In this document: piece by piece, positions 52,151 through 62,182 of the stretch
Numbering within the stretch: position 1 is the stretch's first letter
Layout of the letters: every line of letters starts with the position of its first letter
NCBI GenBank assembly: GCA_963662355.1
Contig: OY759361.1
Coordinates: 868,001 to 932,000, forward strand
Length of the DNA: 64,000 nucleotides
Reading direction: 5' to 3'
Source: WTFY01 sp026713925
GTDB lineage: Bacteria > Pseudomonadota > Gammaproteobacteria > UBA4575
Program-made: the position numbers and the translations under genes
The notes under the pieces: generated by a model
The model's input: the letters and a program-made list of their open reading frames with translations, nothing else
Databases searched by the model: none
What the model was told of the DNA's origin: nothing

Positions 52151-52890
52151 AACAAGGGGAATTATGTATCAAGGAAATGCAGCTTGGGAGACTTAACGAG
52201 ACGCTTCAGAGCATTTGTATACCAAGGTTGCAAGGTGCGGACGAGAAACAAGTTTTCGAAGACGCCCAAATATTTTTGTGTGAGGGCAGATCACCGTACC
52301 GAAACCGGAGAAATTAAGATGTAGGCAATACTCGGCGAGAACGTGCAACAGCCTTGTTATCAAGCTCAGATACTCGACTCCGAGCGATATCGCGGACATC
52401 GTGCTGGATGATCGTTTCAACATAATCCACCTGTGCCGCTGCTGCCATCCGGTCACGGATCAAAGCTTTGGGGCACCTGCCCGCAAGAACGGATTCGATG
52501 AGGTAAGTGCAACGATGGGGTCACGGATTTCAATATTTCGCCCGCGAGCGCCCAACCCAGAAGGGATAAACGGGCTCCATCTATGGACCGTTCCCCGTTT
52601 GCAAGAGCAATCCTTCATTCAGAAAGAGTAGGCTGCAGCCACCTATCCGACCTGTTTCACGAAAGGCTTTGTGCCTTCTTGTTCTGATGAAGTTCACGCC
52701 GGTGTGCCTTTATCACTTGGTCAACCTCCGGCACGGACACTTTTCGGTCCCCCGCATCGGGTCTTTGGCCAGTCTAGGTTCTCACCCCAGCAACGTCGCA
52801 TTTTCAGCCATCACGATGTATTGCTCTATTGCAACGCTGGTGGGTAGCAGTCCTCCTCTGTCCTTCAGAGTTGATCTTCCCTCGTGGGCC
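52151..52890. other. Region without an intact gene
   Basis: About 740 bp of composition unlike a coding region. Nothing certain can be named; some of it may belong to the IS110-type relic to its right. Confidence 0.4.
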
Positions 52891-52899
52891 TGTGTCTGC

Positions 52900-53215
52900 C
52901 TAGGCCGGTACATAGGGTCATGTAGGGCTTGCCTGAAGCCAGCACCACCTATGTATGGCACGGGCCATGCGATTAGCCAGGGCCACCGTTGCCCAAGATC
53001 TCTGCCAACGCAGGGCGGACCTGGCTGCGGCTTGGCAGAATCGTGATGCCGAACTCGGCCAACAGGCCGCGCAACTCATTCACATGGGTGTACGATTGGC
53101 CACAGCCCGGGAGTAAACACGTTGCAGGGCCTGCTGTGCCTACCGCAGTGCACACTTGATCCCGACATAGTGCATGTTCGAGAGTATCTTCTGGTCCACG
53201 TAGGGGTGACCTCCA
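52900..53215 (-). pseudogene. IS110/IS1111-type transposase relic
   Basis: Minus strand, with stops and frameshifts: KILSNMHYVGIK, QQALQRVYSRAVANRTP, then NELRGLLAEFGITILPSRSQ and ALANRMARAIH. These follow the order of IS110-family transposases (...RV...L...RTALVNQLRGLLAEFGI...). Not functional. It lies at the left border of the AT-rich efflux operon. Confidence 0.6.
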
Positions 53216-53376
53216 GTTTAGAGAGTTTCGAATCTAAAATGGACCAAATTTAGGGGGGCAGGACAAGTTGAAGTACAGTATATTAAGCCTCTAGCTTGAG
53301 ATTATGTTACGTAAAGGCTAGTTGTAAAAGCGGAAGCTATCATGGCAGCAAGCAGTATATATGAAGGAGCACTGTT

Positions 53377-54720
53377 ATGTGCGAATCGAAACACATTGCT
53401 GGCGATTGCTCACTTCAATCGCATGTAAGCATTAATAAACTCCGAGGCACAATAAACCGGAAATGTGTCAAAGGCATTGCGCTATCGTCATTGATTTCAC
53501 TGTTAATACAGTTTTTTTACTTGCCGCCAATTCACGCATTAAATTTGCGTGAAGTTGAACAAATTACGAAACAACAGGATTTGATTTCTCAAGCACATCA
53601 GTTTCGAGGTGATGCTTTAAGTGAATCTGCAATCGCGGATGCACAAATTCTGGACCCACAATTAAACCTTGGGCTGTTCAACTTACCGATAGATAATTTT
53701 GATATTAATAGTGAGCCCAATACCCAATTACGATTTGGAGTATCACAATCTTTTCCACGTGGCAAAACACTTGCTTTTAAAGAAAAGCAAACTAAATGGG
53801 CAAGTCATGCCGAATATCAACGTGCATCCGATGAGGTTCTAAAATCAATTCAATCGGCACGTGAACATTTCTTCAACCTTTACTATCAAATTAGTGCTCA
53901 AGAAACTCTTGAAGAAAGTCGTCAATATTTCGAACAGCTTGTAGATATTGCAAATTCTTATTACAAAGTCGGGCGTGTTAATCAACAAGATATATTACGA
54001 GCACAACTTGAGCTATCAAGATTGGATGATCGTGTCATCGAGCTTAAAACCAAGGAAGACTTAGTAAGGGCAGAGCTAAGTAAATGGCTAGATGAAAGAG
54101 CATTTGAGCCAGTAGAAAATGACTATCCGACTCTCCCACCACTTGCCCCACTACAAGAAATAATTGATTCATTAATCAATCATCAGTCTATTCAAGCAGA
54201 AGATGCCATGGTTTCGTTCTTTAATGTAGGCGTTGAAATTGCGCACGAACAGTACAAGCCAGGGTGGAACATCAACGTTGAATATCGAAAACGCTTTGGT
54301 GACAACATAGACGGGACCAACCGTGAAGACCAAGTAGCTGCCATGGTAAAAGTAGACCTGCCTATTTTCACCATCAAACGCCAAGATCGGCGTTTAGCTG
54401 CTAGTCAACATCAAGTTTCAGCTGCAAAACTTGTTCGAAGCGATAAGTTGCAATCACTTAGACGAGCAGTTCTTAGAGACTATGCAAATTGGGAACGACT
54501 GTCTGAAAGAAGCAAGCTTTATGAAACAAGGCTAGTTCCTGAAGCAAATGCGAATGCACGCGCTTCTTTAATAGCATATCAAAGTGGGATAACAGAATTT
54601 ACAACGCTTGCACAAGCACGTATTACTCAGCTGAATGTGCGCTTGGAAGCTTTACGCATGAAAACGGAACGCAGTCGCGTGCATTCACGCCTTTTATACC
54701 TTGCTGAAGGAGCATTGTGA
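53377..54720 (+). CDS. TolC-family outer-membrane channel of an RND metal efflux system (CusC/HelC type)
   Basis: 447 residues. Signal-like N-terminus (ALSSLISLLIQFFYLPPIHA), then the outer-membrane efflux-protein repeats (LYYQISAQETLEESRQYFEQLVDIANSYYKVGRVNQQDIL, and a second in RRAVLRDYANWERLSERSKLYETRLVPEAN). AAGGAG precedes the ATG. Codon use is AT-rich, unlike the rest of the window. First gene of a three-gene efflux operon. Confidence 0.88.
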   Translation: MCESKHIAGDCSLQSHVSINKLRGTINRKCVKGIALSSLISLLIQFFYLPPIHALNLREVEQITKQQDLISQAHQFRGDALSESAIADAQILDPQLNLGLFNLPIDNFDINSEPNTQLRFGVSQSFPRGKTLAFKEKQTKWASHAEYQRASDEVLKSIQSAREHFFNLYYQISAQETLEESRQYFEQLVDIANSYYKVGRVNQQDILRAQLELSRLDDRVIELKTKEDLVRAELSKWLDERAFEPVENDYPTLPPLAPLQEIIDSLINHQSIQAEDAMVSFFNVGVEIAHEQYKPGWNINVEYRKRFGDNIDGTNREDQVAAMVKVDLPIFTIKRQDRRLAASQHQVSAAKLVRSDKLQSLRRAVLRDYANWERLSERSKLYETRLVPEANANARASLIAYQSGITEFTTLAQARITQLNVRLEALRMKTERSRVHSRLLYLAEGAL

Positions 54721-55898
54721 TGAATAATGAATTAAATCTTTCACTTGTCTTTATTTTAGGCTTATTTTTGATAGCAGTTATCAACACAGCTCTGGCTGAT
54801 GAAGAAGATCGTGAAGTTTTGTATTGGGTTGCCCCAATGGACCCTAATTATAAAAGAGATAAACCAGGAAAATCGCCCATGGGGATGGATCTGATACCTG
54901 TTTATAAAGATGGACAACAAGGAACAGGCAGTGAAGTCGTAATCTCGCCTCAAGTTGTACAGAATTTGGGGGTTCGTACTGCAACAGTGGAGCGATCAAA
55001 ACTATGGAGAAGAGTGAGCACTGTAGGTTTTGTGGATTATGATGAATCCAAGCTAAGCCATATTCATTTACGCACACAAGGATGGATAGAAAGTTTGACT
55101 GTGCAGTCAGAAGGAGACCGTGTTCAAAAAGGCCAACTTCTTTTTAAGCTCTACTCGCCTGAACTTGTGAATGCACAAGAGGAATATCTACAAGCGCTCA
55201 CGATTGGGAGTACAACATTAATTTATGCATCCAAACAACGCTTATTTGCATTAGGTGTCCCTTCTTCAGAAATAAAACGTCTTGATAGAGAACGTATCGC
55301 CCAACAGGCTATTTCTTACTATGCACCCCAAGACGGTGTAGTGTCCTCACTTAAAGTTAGAGATGGCATGTTTGTGAAACCTGAAAATCAAATAGCCACA
55401 CTCGCAGACCTTTCTACAGTTTGGGTGACGGCCGAAGTATTTGAGAGACAAAGTAGTTGGGTTGAAGTTGGACAGCCTGCAGAAGTGCGATTCTCTTACT
55501 TGCCTGGTGAAAAATTTGAAGGACAAGTCGAATATGTTTATCCCAACCTAGACCGGATGACTAGAGCACTCACCGCTCGTTTGAAATTTGATAATCCGGG
55601 TGAAACATTAAAGCCAAACATGTATGGCGATGTGTATATCTTTTCGGGAGCAAAAGAAAACATCATTGTTGTACCACGTGAATCAGTCATTCGTACAGGT
55701 ACTAGCGAACGAGTCATTCTTGCAAAAGGAAAAGGACGATTCGAACCTCGTGAAGTTATTACTGGAATCGAGAGTGGTGATTGGATTGAAATTCAAAGTG
55801 GTTTGAATGAAGGCGAAGATGTCGTTATTTCAGGTCAGTTTCTCATTGACTCTGAAGCCAGCACTAAAGCTAGTTTTACCCGCATGACTGGCCAATAA
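54720..55898 (+). CDS. RND periplasmic adaptor, CusB/HelB type
   Basis: 392 residues. Signal (LVFILGLFLIAVINTALA), then the heavy-metal-binding domain YWVAPMDPNYKRDKPGKSPM with GMDLIPVY, as in CusB/CzcB-type proteins; lipoyl, hairpin and barrel parts follow (YYAPQDGVVSSLKVRDGMFV, PGEKFEGQVEYVYPNLD). The start ATG 54720 overlaps the previous stop. Methionines in the metal domain favour copper or silver. Confidence 0.92.
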   Translation: MNNELNLSLVFILGLFLIAVINTALADEEDREVLYWVAPMDPNYKRDKPGKSPMGMDLIPVYKDGQQGTGSEVVISPQVVQNLGVRTATVERSKLWRRVSTVGFVDYDESKLSHIHLRTQGWIESLTVQSEGDRVQKGQLLFKLYSPELVNAQEEYLQALTIGSTTLIYASKQRLFALGVPSSEIKRLDRERIAQQAISYYAPQDGVVSSLKVRDGMFVKPENQIATLADLSTVWVTAEVFERQSSWVEVGQPAEVRFSYLPGEKFEGQVEYVYPNLDRMTRALTARLKFDNPGETLKPNMYGDVYIFSGAKENIIVVPRESVIRTGTSERVILAKGKGRFEPREVITGIESGDWIEIQSGLNEGEDVVISGQFLIDSEASTKASFTRMTGQ

Positions 55899-56027
55899 AG
55901 TGAAAAGGGCATGCTTGAAAAAGTCTATGGATAAAGAGATTGTTGCTGCAGCGGTCATGGAAATTTTTCGAAGCGAACAAAAATCATAAATTTAACATGA
56001 CCAATAGATACACTCAGCTAGCTACAA

Positions 56028-56165
56028 ATGAAAATGGAATTTAAAGTCAGCAATGATTATTGCGCTGATGAATTTAATTTACAGCCAGGAATTAAAATTA
56101 CATTCACTTTAATAAAGCTAGGTAATCGTTACGAAATCTCCTCCATACAGAAGATGGAACACTAA
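56028..56165 (+). pseudogene. Truncated CusF-like copper-binding frame
   Basis: A 45-codon frame MKMEFKVSNDYCADEFNLQP then KITFTLIKLGNRYEISSIQK resembles the second half of the CusF domain (MPAMTMDFKV....L..LKPGDKVRFT...GD.YVITSI). An in-frame stop upstream (56019) and a separate short frame (MDKEIVAAAVMEIFRS) before it suggest that the N-terminal half is lost or frameshifted. CusF normally passes copper to CusBA, and its place between adaptor and pump fits. Confidence 0.5.
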
Positions 56166-56179
56166 AGCGGGAATTTCGG

Positions 56180-59100
56180 ATGATTGAAAAAATAATTGAC
56201 TTATCGATTAAGAATCGAACATTTGTCTTACTTTTAATTTTTTTTATTGTGGGCTGGGGAATATACGCCGTAAAAAGCATACCTCTTGATGCAATTCCAG
56301 ATTTATCAGATGTACAGGTCATCATTAAAACTAGTTACCCAGGACAATCACCACAAGTTGTTGAAGATCAAGTTACCTATCCACTTAGCGTTGCGATGTT
56401 ATCCGTACCTAAAGCCGTTAATGTCCGTGGGTACTCATTTTTTGGTGATTCTTACGTTTACATTATTTTTGAAGACAAAACAGATCTTTATTGGGCACGC
56501 ACACGTGTACTTGAGTATCTAAGCCAAGTAGCCAGTAGTTTACCTGCTGCTGCAAAGACGCAGCTCGGGCCTGACGCTACAGGTGTTGGCTGGGTATACG
56601 AGTACGCATTAGTTGATCGCAGTGGTGGTCACGATCTTGCGCAACTTCGCAGCATTCAAGATTGGTATTTGAAATATGAATTGCAGACTGTGAGTGGTGT
56701 TTCTGAAGTGGCTACGGTAGGTGGAATGGTCAAACAGTATCAGGTAGTTGTAAACCCGAATAGTTTACGAGCACATGGGATCCCTCTATCAAAAGTCCGT
56801 CAAGCCATTGCAAGAGCAAACCAAGAAACCAGTGGTTCTGTGATTGAAATGGCTGAAGCTGAATATATGGTGCGTGCAACTGGGTATGTTGATGATATTC
56901 AGGATTTGTACAAAATACCTTTGGCAGTAAACGAACGCGGGACGCCAATACTACTTGAAGATGTCGCAGAAATACGACTAGGGCCCCAATTAAGACGGGG
57001 TATTGCAGAACTAGATGGAGAAGGTGAAGTGGTTGGGGGTGTAATCGTCATGCGATTTGGAGAGAACGCACTACAAACCATCCAAAATGTAAAAGACAAA
57101 ATAGAGGAGCTGAAAATAGGTCTGCCAGAAAGTGTTGAAATTGTTGAAACCTACAATCGTGCTGCACTTATAGAACGCGCTGTTGATACATTAAATGAAA
57201 AGTTAGTTGAAGAATTTATTGTTGTTGCATTGGTATGTGCACTTTTCTTATTTCATGTGCGCTCCGCACTTGTCATTGTTTTATCTCTGCCAGTTGGTAT
57301 CCTTATTGCGTTTATTGTCATGCAACAGATGGGCATAAACGCTAACATCATGTCACTTGGTGGAATCGCAATCGCAATTGGTGCGATGGTAGATGCTGCG
57401 GTAGTGATGATCGAAAACACCCACAAACATTTAGAAAAAGAAGGAGCAGAACAACGAAATAGATGGGAAATTATCAGTGAATCAACTAAAGAAGTTGGAC
57501 CACCATTATTTTTCTCACTCATTATTATTACTTTAAGCTTCTTGCCTGTGTTTACTTTAGAAGCACAGGAAGGTCGATTGTTCAGTCCGCTTGCTTATAC
57601 TAAAACGTTTGCGATGGCTGCGGCGGCAGTTTTATCCATTACATTAGTACCTGTGTTGATGGGTTATTTCATACGAGGTCGTATCACTCCAGAAAATAAG
57701 AATCCAATTAATCGATTACTCATTGCTGGATACAAACCTCTAATCAGTTTTATTCTTAAAGCTCCAAAAATTGTTTTACTGGCTGCATTGATTGTAATCA
57801 TTGTAGGGATGTGGCCCATAACAAGACTTGGTAGTGAATTTATGCCCGATTTAAATGAGGGCGATTTGTTGTACATGCCGACAACGTACCCTTCTATCTC
57901 AATTGGTAAAGCTCAAGAACTATTACAGCAAACTGACAAATTAATTCGTACCGTACCTGAAGTCGATACTGTATTTGGGAAAATGGGCCGAGCAGACACT
58001 GCAACCGATACCGCTCCACTCACAATGATAGAAACCACGATAAAACTTAAGCCAGAAAACGAATGGCGTGAAGGTGTAACGATTGAAGATTTAAAACGTG
58101 AGTTTAACCAGCTTGTTCAGTTTCCTGGTTTGACCAATGCTTGGGTGATGCCAATTAAAAGTCGCATTGATATGCTTTCTACAGGCATTAAGACACCGGT
58201 TGGAATTAAGATCGCAGGTGCCGATTTATCTGTAATTCAAGAAATCGGAAAAGAAATCGAAGTGATACTTAAACAAGTGCGTGGCACTGTAAGTGCATAC
58301 TCTGAACGTGTTTCAAGTGGGCGTTACATCATTATTGACATTGATCGTAATGCAGCATCTCGATATGCACTTGATATTATGGAAATACAAGAAGTTGTAC
58401 AAACTGCTATTGGCGGAATGCAAATATCGATGACGACGGAAGGGCTTGAACGTTACCCTATCAATTTAAGATATCCGCGAGACTGGCGTGATTCTATTAC
58501 TCGTCTCCATAATCTCCCGATGGTTACACCTACAGGTGCACAAGTAGCGCTACAAGAAGTCGCAGACATCCGGATTGAAGATGGTCCTGCTTTAATTAAA
58601 ACAGAAAATGCACGTCTTAATGGTTGGATCTATGTTGATATAGAAAATCGAGACTTAGGTTCGTATGTACAGGATGCCCAAAAAGCGGTTGCAGAACATA
58701 TAACGTTACCCCCTGGTTACAGCATCTCTTGGTCAGGTCAATACGAGTATCTTTTACGAGCAAAGGAACGCTTGTCGGTTGTGATACCACTAACATTAGT
58801 CATTATCGTACTCCTTTTATATTTGAACTTCCGTCGCCTCACTGAAGTAATCATCATTATGTCGACACTACCAATGGCACTGGTAGGCGGAATTTTATTA
58901 CTGTATCTGCTGGACTATGACATGTCTGTGGCCGTTGGCGTTGGTTTCATTGCACTTGCAGGTGTGAGTGTAGAAATTGGTGTGGTGATGCTGGTGTATT
59001 TAAATCAAGCTTTTAAAAATATACAGCAACAAGCAAAAGCTAATCATCGTGAAGTGACTAGAGATGATATTCGAAGTGCGGTGATCTTTGGCGCATTGTT

Positions 59101-59335
59101 GCGAGTCAGACCAATCATAATGACCGTTGCAGCAATTATTGCAGGTCTTTTACCCATCATGTTGGGAAGTGGAACCGGGTCAGAAGTAATGCGGCGCATT
59201 GCTACACCAATGGTTGGTGGCATGATTAGCGTAACCGTACTTACATTGCTTGTCATACCTGCTATGTTTCTAGTTATTAATCAATTTAAGCTACCAAAGT
59301 CAATTGATACAGAAACTGCTGTTTTTCGAGTCTGA
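56180..59335 (+). CDS. RND heavy-metal efflux pump, CusA/HelA type
   Basis: 1051 residues, full length for the HME-RND class. Membrane helix 1 (VLLLIFFIVGWGIYAVKS), the first porter loop (IPLDAIPDLSDVQVIIKTSYPGQ), GVGWVYEYALVDRS, the proton-relay helix with IMSLGGIAIAIGAMVDAAVV, and the second half with LPMALVGGILLLYLLDY and LAGVSVEIGVVMLVYL. The acidic GxxxD/E helix-4 residues are intact. Sequence type points to monovalent Cu/Ag rather than Czc divalent pumps. AT-rich, Legionella-like codon use (visual judgement). Confidence 0.93.
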   Translation: MIEKIIDLSIKNRTFVLLLIFFIVGWGIYAVKSIPLDAIPDLSDVQVIIKTSYPGQSPQVVEDQVTYPLSVAMLSVPKAVNVRGYSFFGDSYVYIIFEDKTDLYWARTRVLEYLSQVASSLPAAAKTQLGPDATGVGWVYEYALVDRSGGHDLAQLRSIQDWYLKYELQTVSGVSEVATVGGMVKQYQVVVNPNSLRAHGIPLSKVRQAIARANQETSGSVIEMAEAEYMVRATGYVDDIQDLYKIPLAVNERGTPILLEDVAEIRLGPQLRRGIAELDGEGEVVGGVIVMRFGENALQTIQNVKDKIEELKIGLPESVEIVETYNRAALIERAVDTLNEKLVEEFIVVALVCALFLFHVRSALVIVLSLPVGILIAFIVMQQMGINANIMSLGGIAIAIGAMVDAAVVMIENTHKHLEKEGAEQRNRWEIISESTKEVGPPLFFSLIIITLSFLPVFTLEAQEGRLFSPLAYTKTFAMAAAAVLSITLVPVLMGYFIRGRITPENKNPINRLLIAGYKPLISFILKAPKIVLLAALIVIIVGMWPITRLGSEFMPDLNEGDLLYMPTTYPSISIGKAQELLQQTDKLIRTVPEVDTVFGKMGRADTATDTAPLTMIETTIKLKPENEWREGVTIEDLKREFNQLVQFPGLTNAWVMPIKSRIDMLSTGIKTPVGIKIAGADLSVIQEIGKEIEVILKQVRGTVSAYSERVSSGRYIIIDIDRNAASRYALDIMEIQEVVQTAIGGMQISMTTEGLERYPINLRYPRDWRDSITRLHNLPMVTPTGAQVALQEVADIRIEDGPALIKTENARLNGWIYVDIENRDLGSYVQDAQKAVAEHITLPPGYSISWSGQYEYLLRAKERLSVVIPLTLVIIVLLLYLNFRRLTEVIIIMSTLPMALVGGILLLYLLDYDMSVAVGVGFIALAGVSVEIGVVMLVYLNQAFKNIQQQAKANHREVTRDDIRSAVIFGALLRVRPIIMTVAAIIAGLLPIMLGSGTGSEVMRRIATPMVGGMISVTVLTLLVIPAMFLVINQFKLPKSIDTETAVFRV

Positions 59336-59617
59336 TGTTCATTGATTGGTTCAACGAAAAATTCATCGGTGCACATAAGGCAACTAAATTCCTCTGAGTC
59401 AAATTCATAGGGGTGTCAGTTTTAACATCGAATGTCAGGATTGATAATCTTGCAAACAGTGTTGATCTTGAACTACATAGGATCTTAACTTGAAAAAGCT
59501 TCATTTCTGTAATGATGGTAAGGCATGGGGGAATGTAAAACTTGAGTTATGCACTGTCGTCATTTATGACGAGTGAAAAGAAATATGAGTGGCTGAACCA
59601 GACCAGTAGTGTCACAC
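59336..59617. other. Spacer after the efflux operon
   Basis: About 280 bp, AT-rich at the start. A 20-codon frame follows the pump stop (MFIDWFNEKFIGAHKATKFL) but has no support. The right edge returns to the window's usual composition. Confidence 0.4.
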
Positions 59618-60091
59618 TCAATTCTTTGGATCGGATGGGTTACACCATGACTGTTTTTTACCACCGTTATAGGGCTGTCCAAGGCCCACGTCAATCAGGA
59701 TATTTGCAAGGTTTGACCCGTCTTCTAGCAGAACTGTTGCAACGACTCGTCCTGCGTACTTACCATGTTTTACATTTTCCAGTATGACGGTTTTACCGAT
59801 CTTATCAATCACGAAATCACGTGCCTTGATGGCAAGGCTGCGCTCCTGATCACATTTTCCCTTGATCTCGGGAGTATCCACCCCTTCCACCCTGATATTG
59901 CCTTTCCAGATAAAGCCCGGCCATACCATGACTTCAACCTTGAACGTGTCGCCATCATAGACTGAGATTACTTGTGCCATTGTCCTGGTTTTGGAGGCCG
60001 CTGTTGATGGGTGTGCCAGGATGGTGAATAACAGAAATATCAGCACTAGAACATGATAATGTGCAGCTCTTGTTTCACGCAGGCGTGGCAT
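59618..60091 (-). CDS. Secreted thermonuclease-family protein (SNase)
   Basis: 157 residues from ATG 60091 (a TTG at 60136 would add 15). Signal peptide (YHVLVLIFLLFTILAHPSTA), then the SNase fold: QVISVYDGDTFKV, NIRVEGVDTPEIKGKC, the catalytic-type KYAGRVVATVLLEDG and LIDVGLGQPYNG. The Arg of GVDTPE and the Arg of GRV are in place. Likely a periplasmic or secreted nuclease; a CASCH-like or other fusion is absent. Confidence 0.9.
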   Translation of the reverse strand: MPRLRETRAAHYHVLVLIFLLFTILAHPSTAASKTRTMAQVISVYDGDTFKVEVMVWPGFIWKGNIRVEGVDTPEIKGKCDQERSLAIKARDFVIDKIGKTVILENVKHGKYAGRVVATVLLEDGSNLANILIDVGLGQPYNGGKKQSWCNPSDPKN

Positions 60092-60204
60092 TGAGTGAAG
60101 TAAAGAGTTAAACAACAGAAAAGTATTTTTGGCCAAAAAAAGAAGGGTACAATTTGCACCCCTCTGGTCTTGTGTGATGACTGCCTTTCAGCAAAGCGAT
60201 CTGA

Positions 60205-61806
60205 TTATTTCCAGCGGTACTGGAGCAGTGTCCAAAACTTCTGGGTATCAGTGGAAAATCCGTCCTCACTGTTGAAGTCCGTATATTTCACTGCAAGCAG
60301 AAGTTTTTTGCCGATGGGCTTGCCCCAAAGTACACCCCACTCGTCTCCATAATCAGAAATGCGGTTGCTACTGTTGTATGGCATGTATGATGTATCGGTA
60401 CTGTAGTCATGATAATTAACGACAATCTTGTTTTTTCCAATTACGTGACCGAATAAACCCAGGATTTGCAAGGTAACACTGAAGTCTTCTATGCCACCCA
60501 CAGGGGTTGCCGAACCACCAGGTGCCGCGACAAACTTGTCAGCCCAGCCATTGAAGGCGTGCACTGTAGCCAACGGTGTTTGTAGTGCATTACTGCCGTT
60601 ACCCCCACCTTCCAAGACTTCATAGCCTACTCTGATTTGATAGGTAGGCTCACCGATAGGCATAAAGCCTAAGTTGTCAACCCGGGTACCCCCGAACCTG
60701 ACCCCCATTTCAATGTTGTAATAATCATTGTCATCCAAATGGCTCGCTGCATCGTCGGAGGGATCTTGATTGGCCCACTCAAATTCAGTCAAGATATCCA
60801 ACGAGTCACTCATCTCGTGTCTGCCTGTCCATCGCAGACCGAAGGTTTCCGAATCGAAAATCACTGGACCTACAAAAGGAGGTGCTATACCTGTACCCTC
60901 GATGAACGGGGTTCGTCTGTTGTTTTCAAAATCCAGCAGGTAGGCATAGGCCACCAATTTACCCCCTAGGTTTGGCATCTTGTAGGAGACATTAAGGAGG
61001 TGGGAATCGTCCATATTCCATTCGTGGAAAATTGAATCTTCTCCAAAGATCCGCTTCACTTTGTCGACATATGTGTATGAGATACCGAGGTTTTTGAAAG
61101 ACTTGTCTACTCGTATGGCGTCCATGGATGCATTGTTATTACGCCAGACTACGTCACCTATCCAGCGGTGGTTGTCGTAGATTACTGTCTGGCGACCCAA
61201 CTTGAATGAGAAGGTGCCATCGCATGGACCTGGAGAATTGGGGCAACCGCCAGTCGGGCTGCGCCAGCCAATGTACGCTTCGCTAATTTCCTCAAATTCG
61301 TTATCCGGGATGATTGCATGGCCCTCAGTATAGCGATTGATTGCAGGAATGTTTGGAAACCTCGGGTGATAAAGTGGTGGTTTGAGACCTGCTGGTGCAG
61401 CTGCCGCGCCATTCGGAGGTATGTTGAAGTCATCATCAATGTTAAATGCCCGGTCAGTGCCCAGTATCCTGTTGAAGTCCGTTTCCAGACGGGCATACCA
61501 GCCGTTCCAGCGACCCGTGGTATATCCAATCGCTGTACGCCAGACCAGTGCGTCGGCATCATTGGTATGACCGAGCGGATGCCCAGAGGGGAAATCATCC
61601 TCAACGTCCTCAAAGCGCAGACGTGTCCAGAAATCAAGCCTCCCGTTAGCAACTGCGCCCCCGATATCAGGAAATTGAGGTTGCATCTTGTGATGAGGGT
61701 TATGGTGAGTGTTGGGGACATCAGGCAAGCCCACCGCTCCGGCACTTTGCGCAAGCATCAGCATTGCAGCGGCCATGAGGAATGGCAGAGGTTTGAAGTA
61801 GACCAT
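60205..61806 (-). CDS. Outer-membrane porin, alginate-export/phosphate-selective-like
   Basis: 533 residues from ATG 61806, chosen for a perfect GGAGGAG 7 bp before it. Signal peptide (FLMAAAMLMLAQSAGAVG), a His-rich mature start (NTHHNPHHKMQPQFPD), then an amphipathic barrel (GRLDFWTRLRFEDVEDDFPSG, WRTAIGYTTGRWNGWYARLETDFN) ending in aromatic FWTLLQYRWK for Bam recognition. The group includes AlgE-like (alginate_exp) channels; the solute is unknown. Strong expression is likely from the good ribosome site. Confidence 0.85.
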   Translation of the reverse strand: MVYFKPLPFLMAAAMLMLAQSAGAVGLPDVPNTHHNPHHKMQPQFPDIGGAVANGRLDFWTRLRFEDVEDDFPSGHPLGHTNDADALVWRTAIGYTTGRWNGWYARLETDFNRILGTDRAFNIDDDFNIPPNGAAAAPAGLKPPLYHPRFPNIPAINRYTEGHAIIPDNEFEEISEAYIGWRSPTGGCPNSPGPCDGTFSFKLGRQTVIYDNHRWIGDVVWRNNNASMDAIRVDKSFKNLGISYTYVDKVKRIFGEDSIFHEWNMDDSHLLNVSYKMPNLGGKLVAYAYLLDFENNRRTPFIEGTGIAPPFVGPVIFDSETFGLRWTGRHEMSDSLDILTEFEWANQDPSDDAASHLDDNDYYNIEMGVRFGGTRVDNLGFMPIGEPTYQIRVGYEVLEGGGNGSNALQTPLATVHAFNGWADKFVAAPGGSATPVGGIEDFSVTLQILGLFGHVIGKNKIVVNYHDYSTDTSYMPYNSSNRISDYGDEWGVLWGKPIGKKLLLAVKYTDFNSEDGFSTDTQKFWTLLQYRWK

Positions 61807-62182
61807 GGTTTTTCTCCTCCCTTGCAAGGGTTCTGGCCAGACTGCCCGTAATTGTCTGACCGTACAGTATACCGTTTCGGAAACCAGCGCTTTTTTACTT
61901 CCGCACTCAGGTTATTAACATAAGCTTAATAATCTATTATATAGTAAATAAAACACCGCCCGTCCAAGACTTTCTCATTATTGAACCCATAGATTTTAGC
62001 TATGGATAGATCAACAATCATAACATAGCAGGTGTGCAGCAATGGACTGTGGGTATCTGCATTTTCATGATAGTGGCCTCTTGAATACAAGCGCCTTGGC
62101 CCGGGATGAACAGGGCTTGTATGATTCCAAAAACCTTTCATCGATAACAAGGCTTTCCTCTAAACTGCAGGGAACAATCGGA
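61807..62182. other. Upstream region of the porin, no gene seen
   Basis: About 375 bp, AT-rich in the middle. On the minus strand TATAAT-type -10 matches lie near 61930-61945 and a long leader follows. Nothing else recognised. Confidence 0.4.

Noticed and set aside
52669..53046. 125-codon plus-strand frame
   Set aside because: It lies antisense to the IS110-type relic and has no features of its own.
61820..61850. sigma54-like sequence upstream of the porin (CTGGCCAGAACCCTTGCA)
   Set aside because: GG and GC are 13 bp apart instead of 12, which RpoN does not tolerate well.
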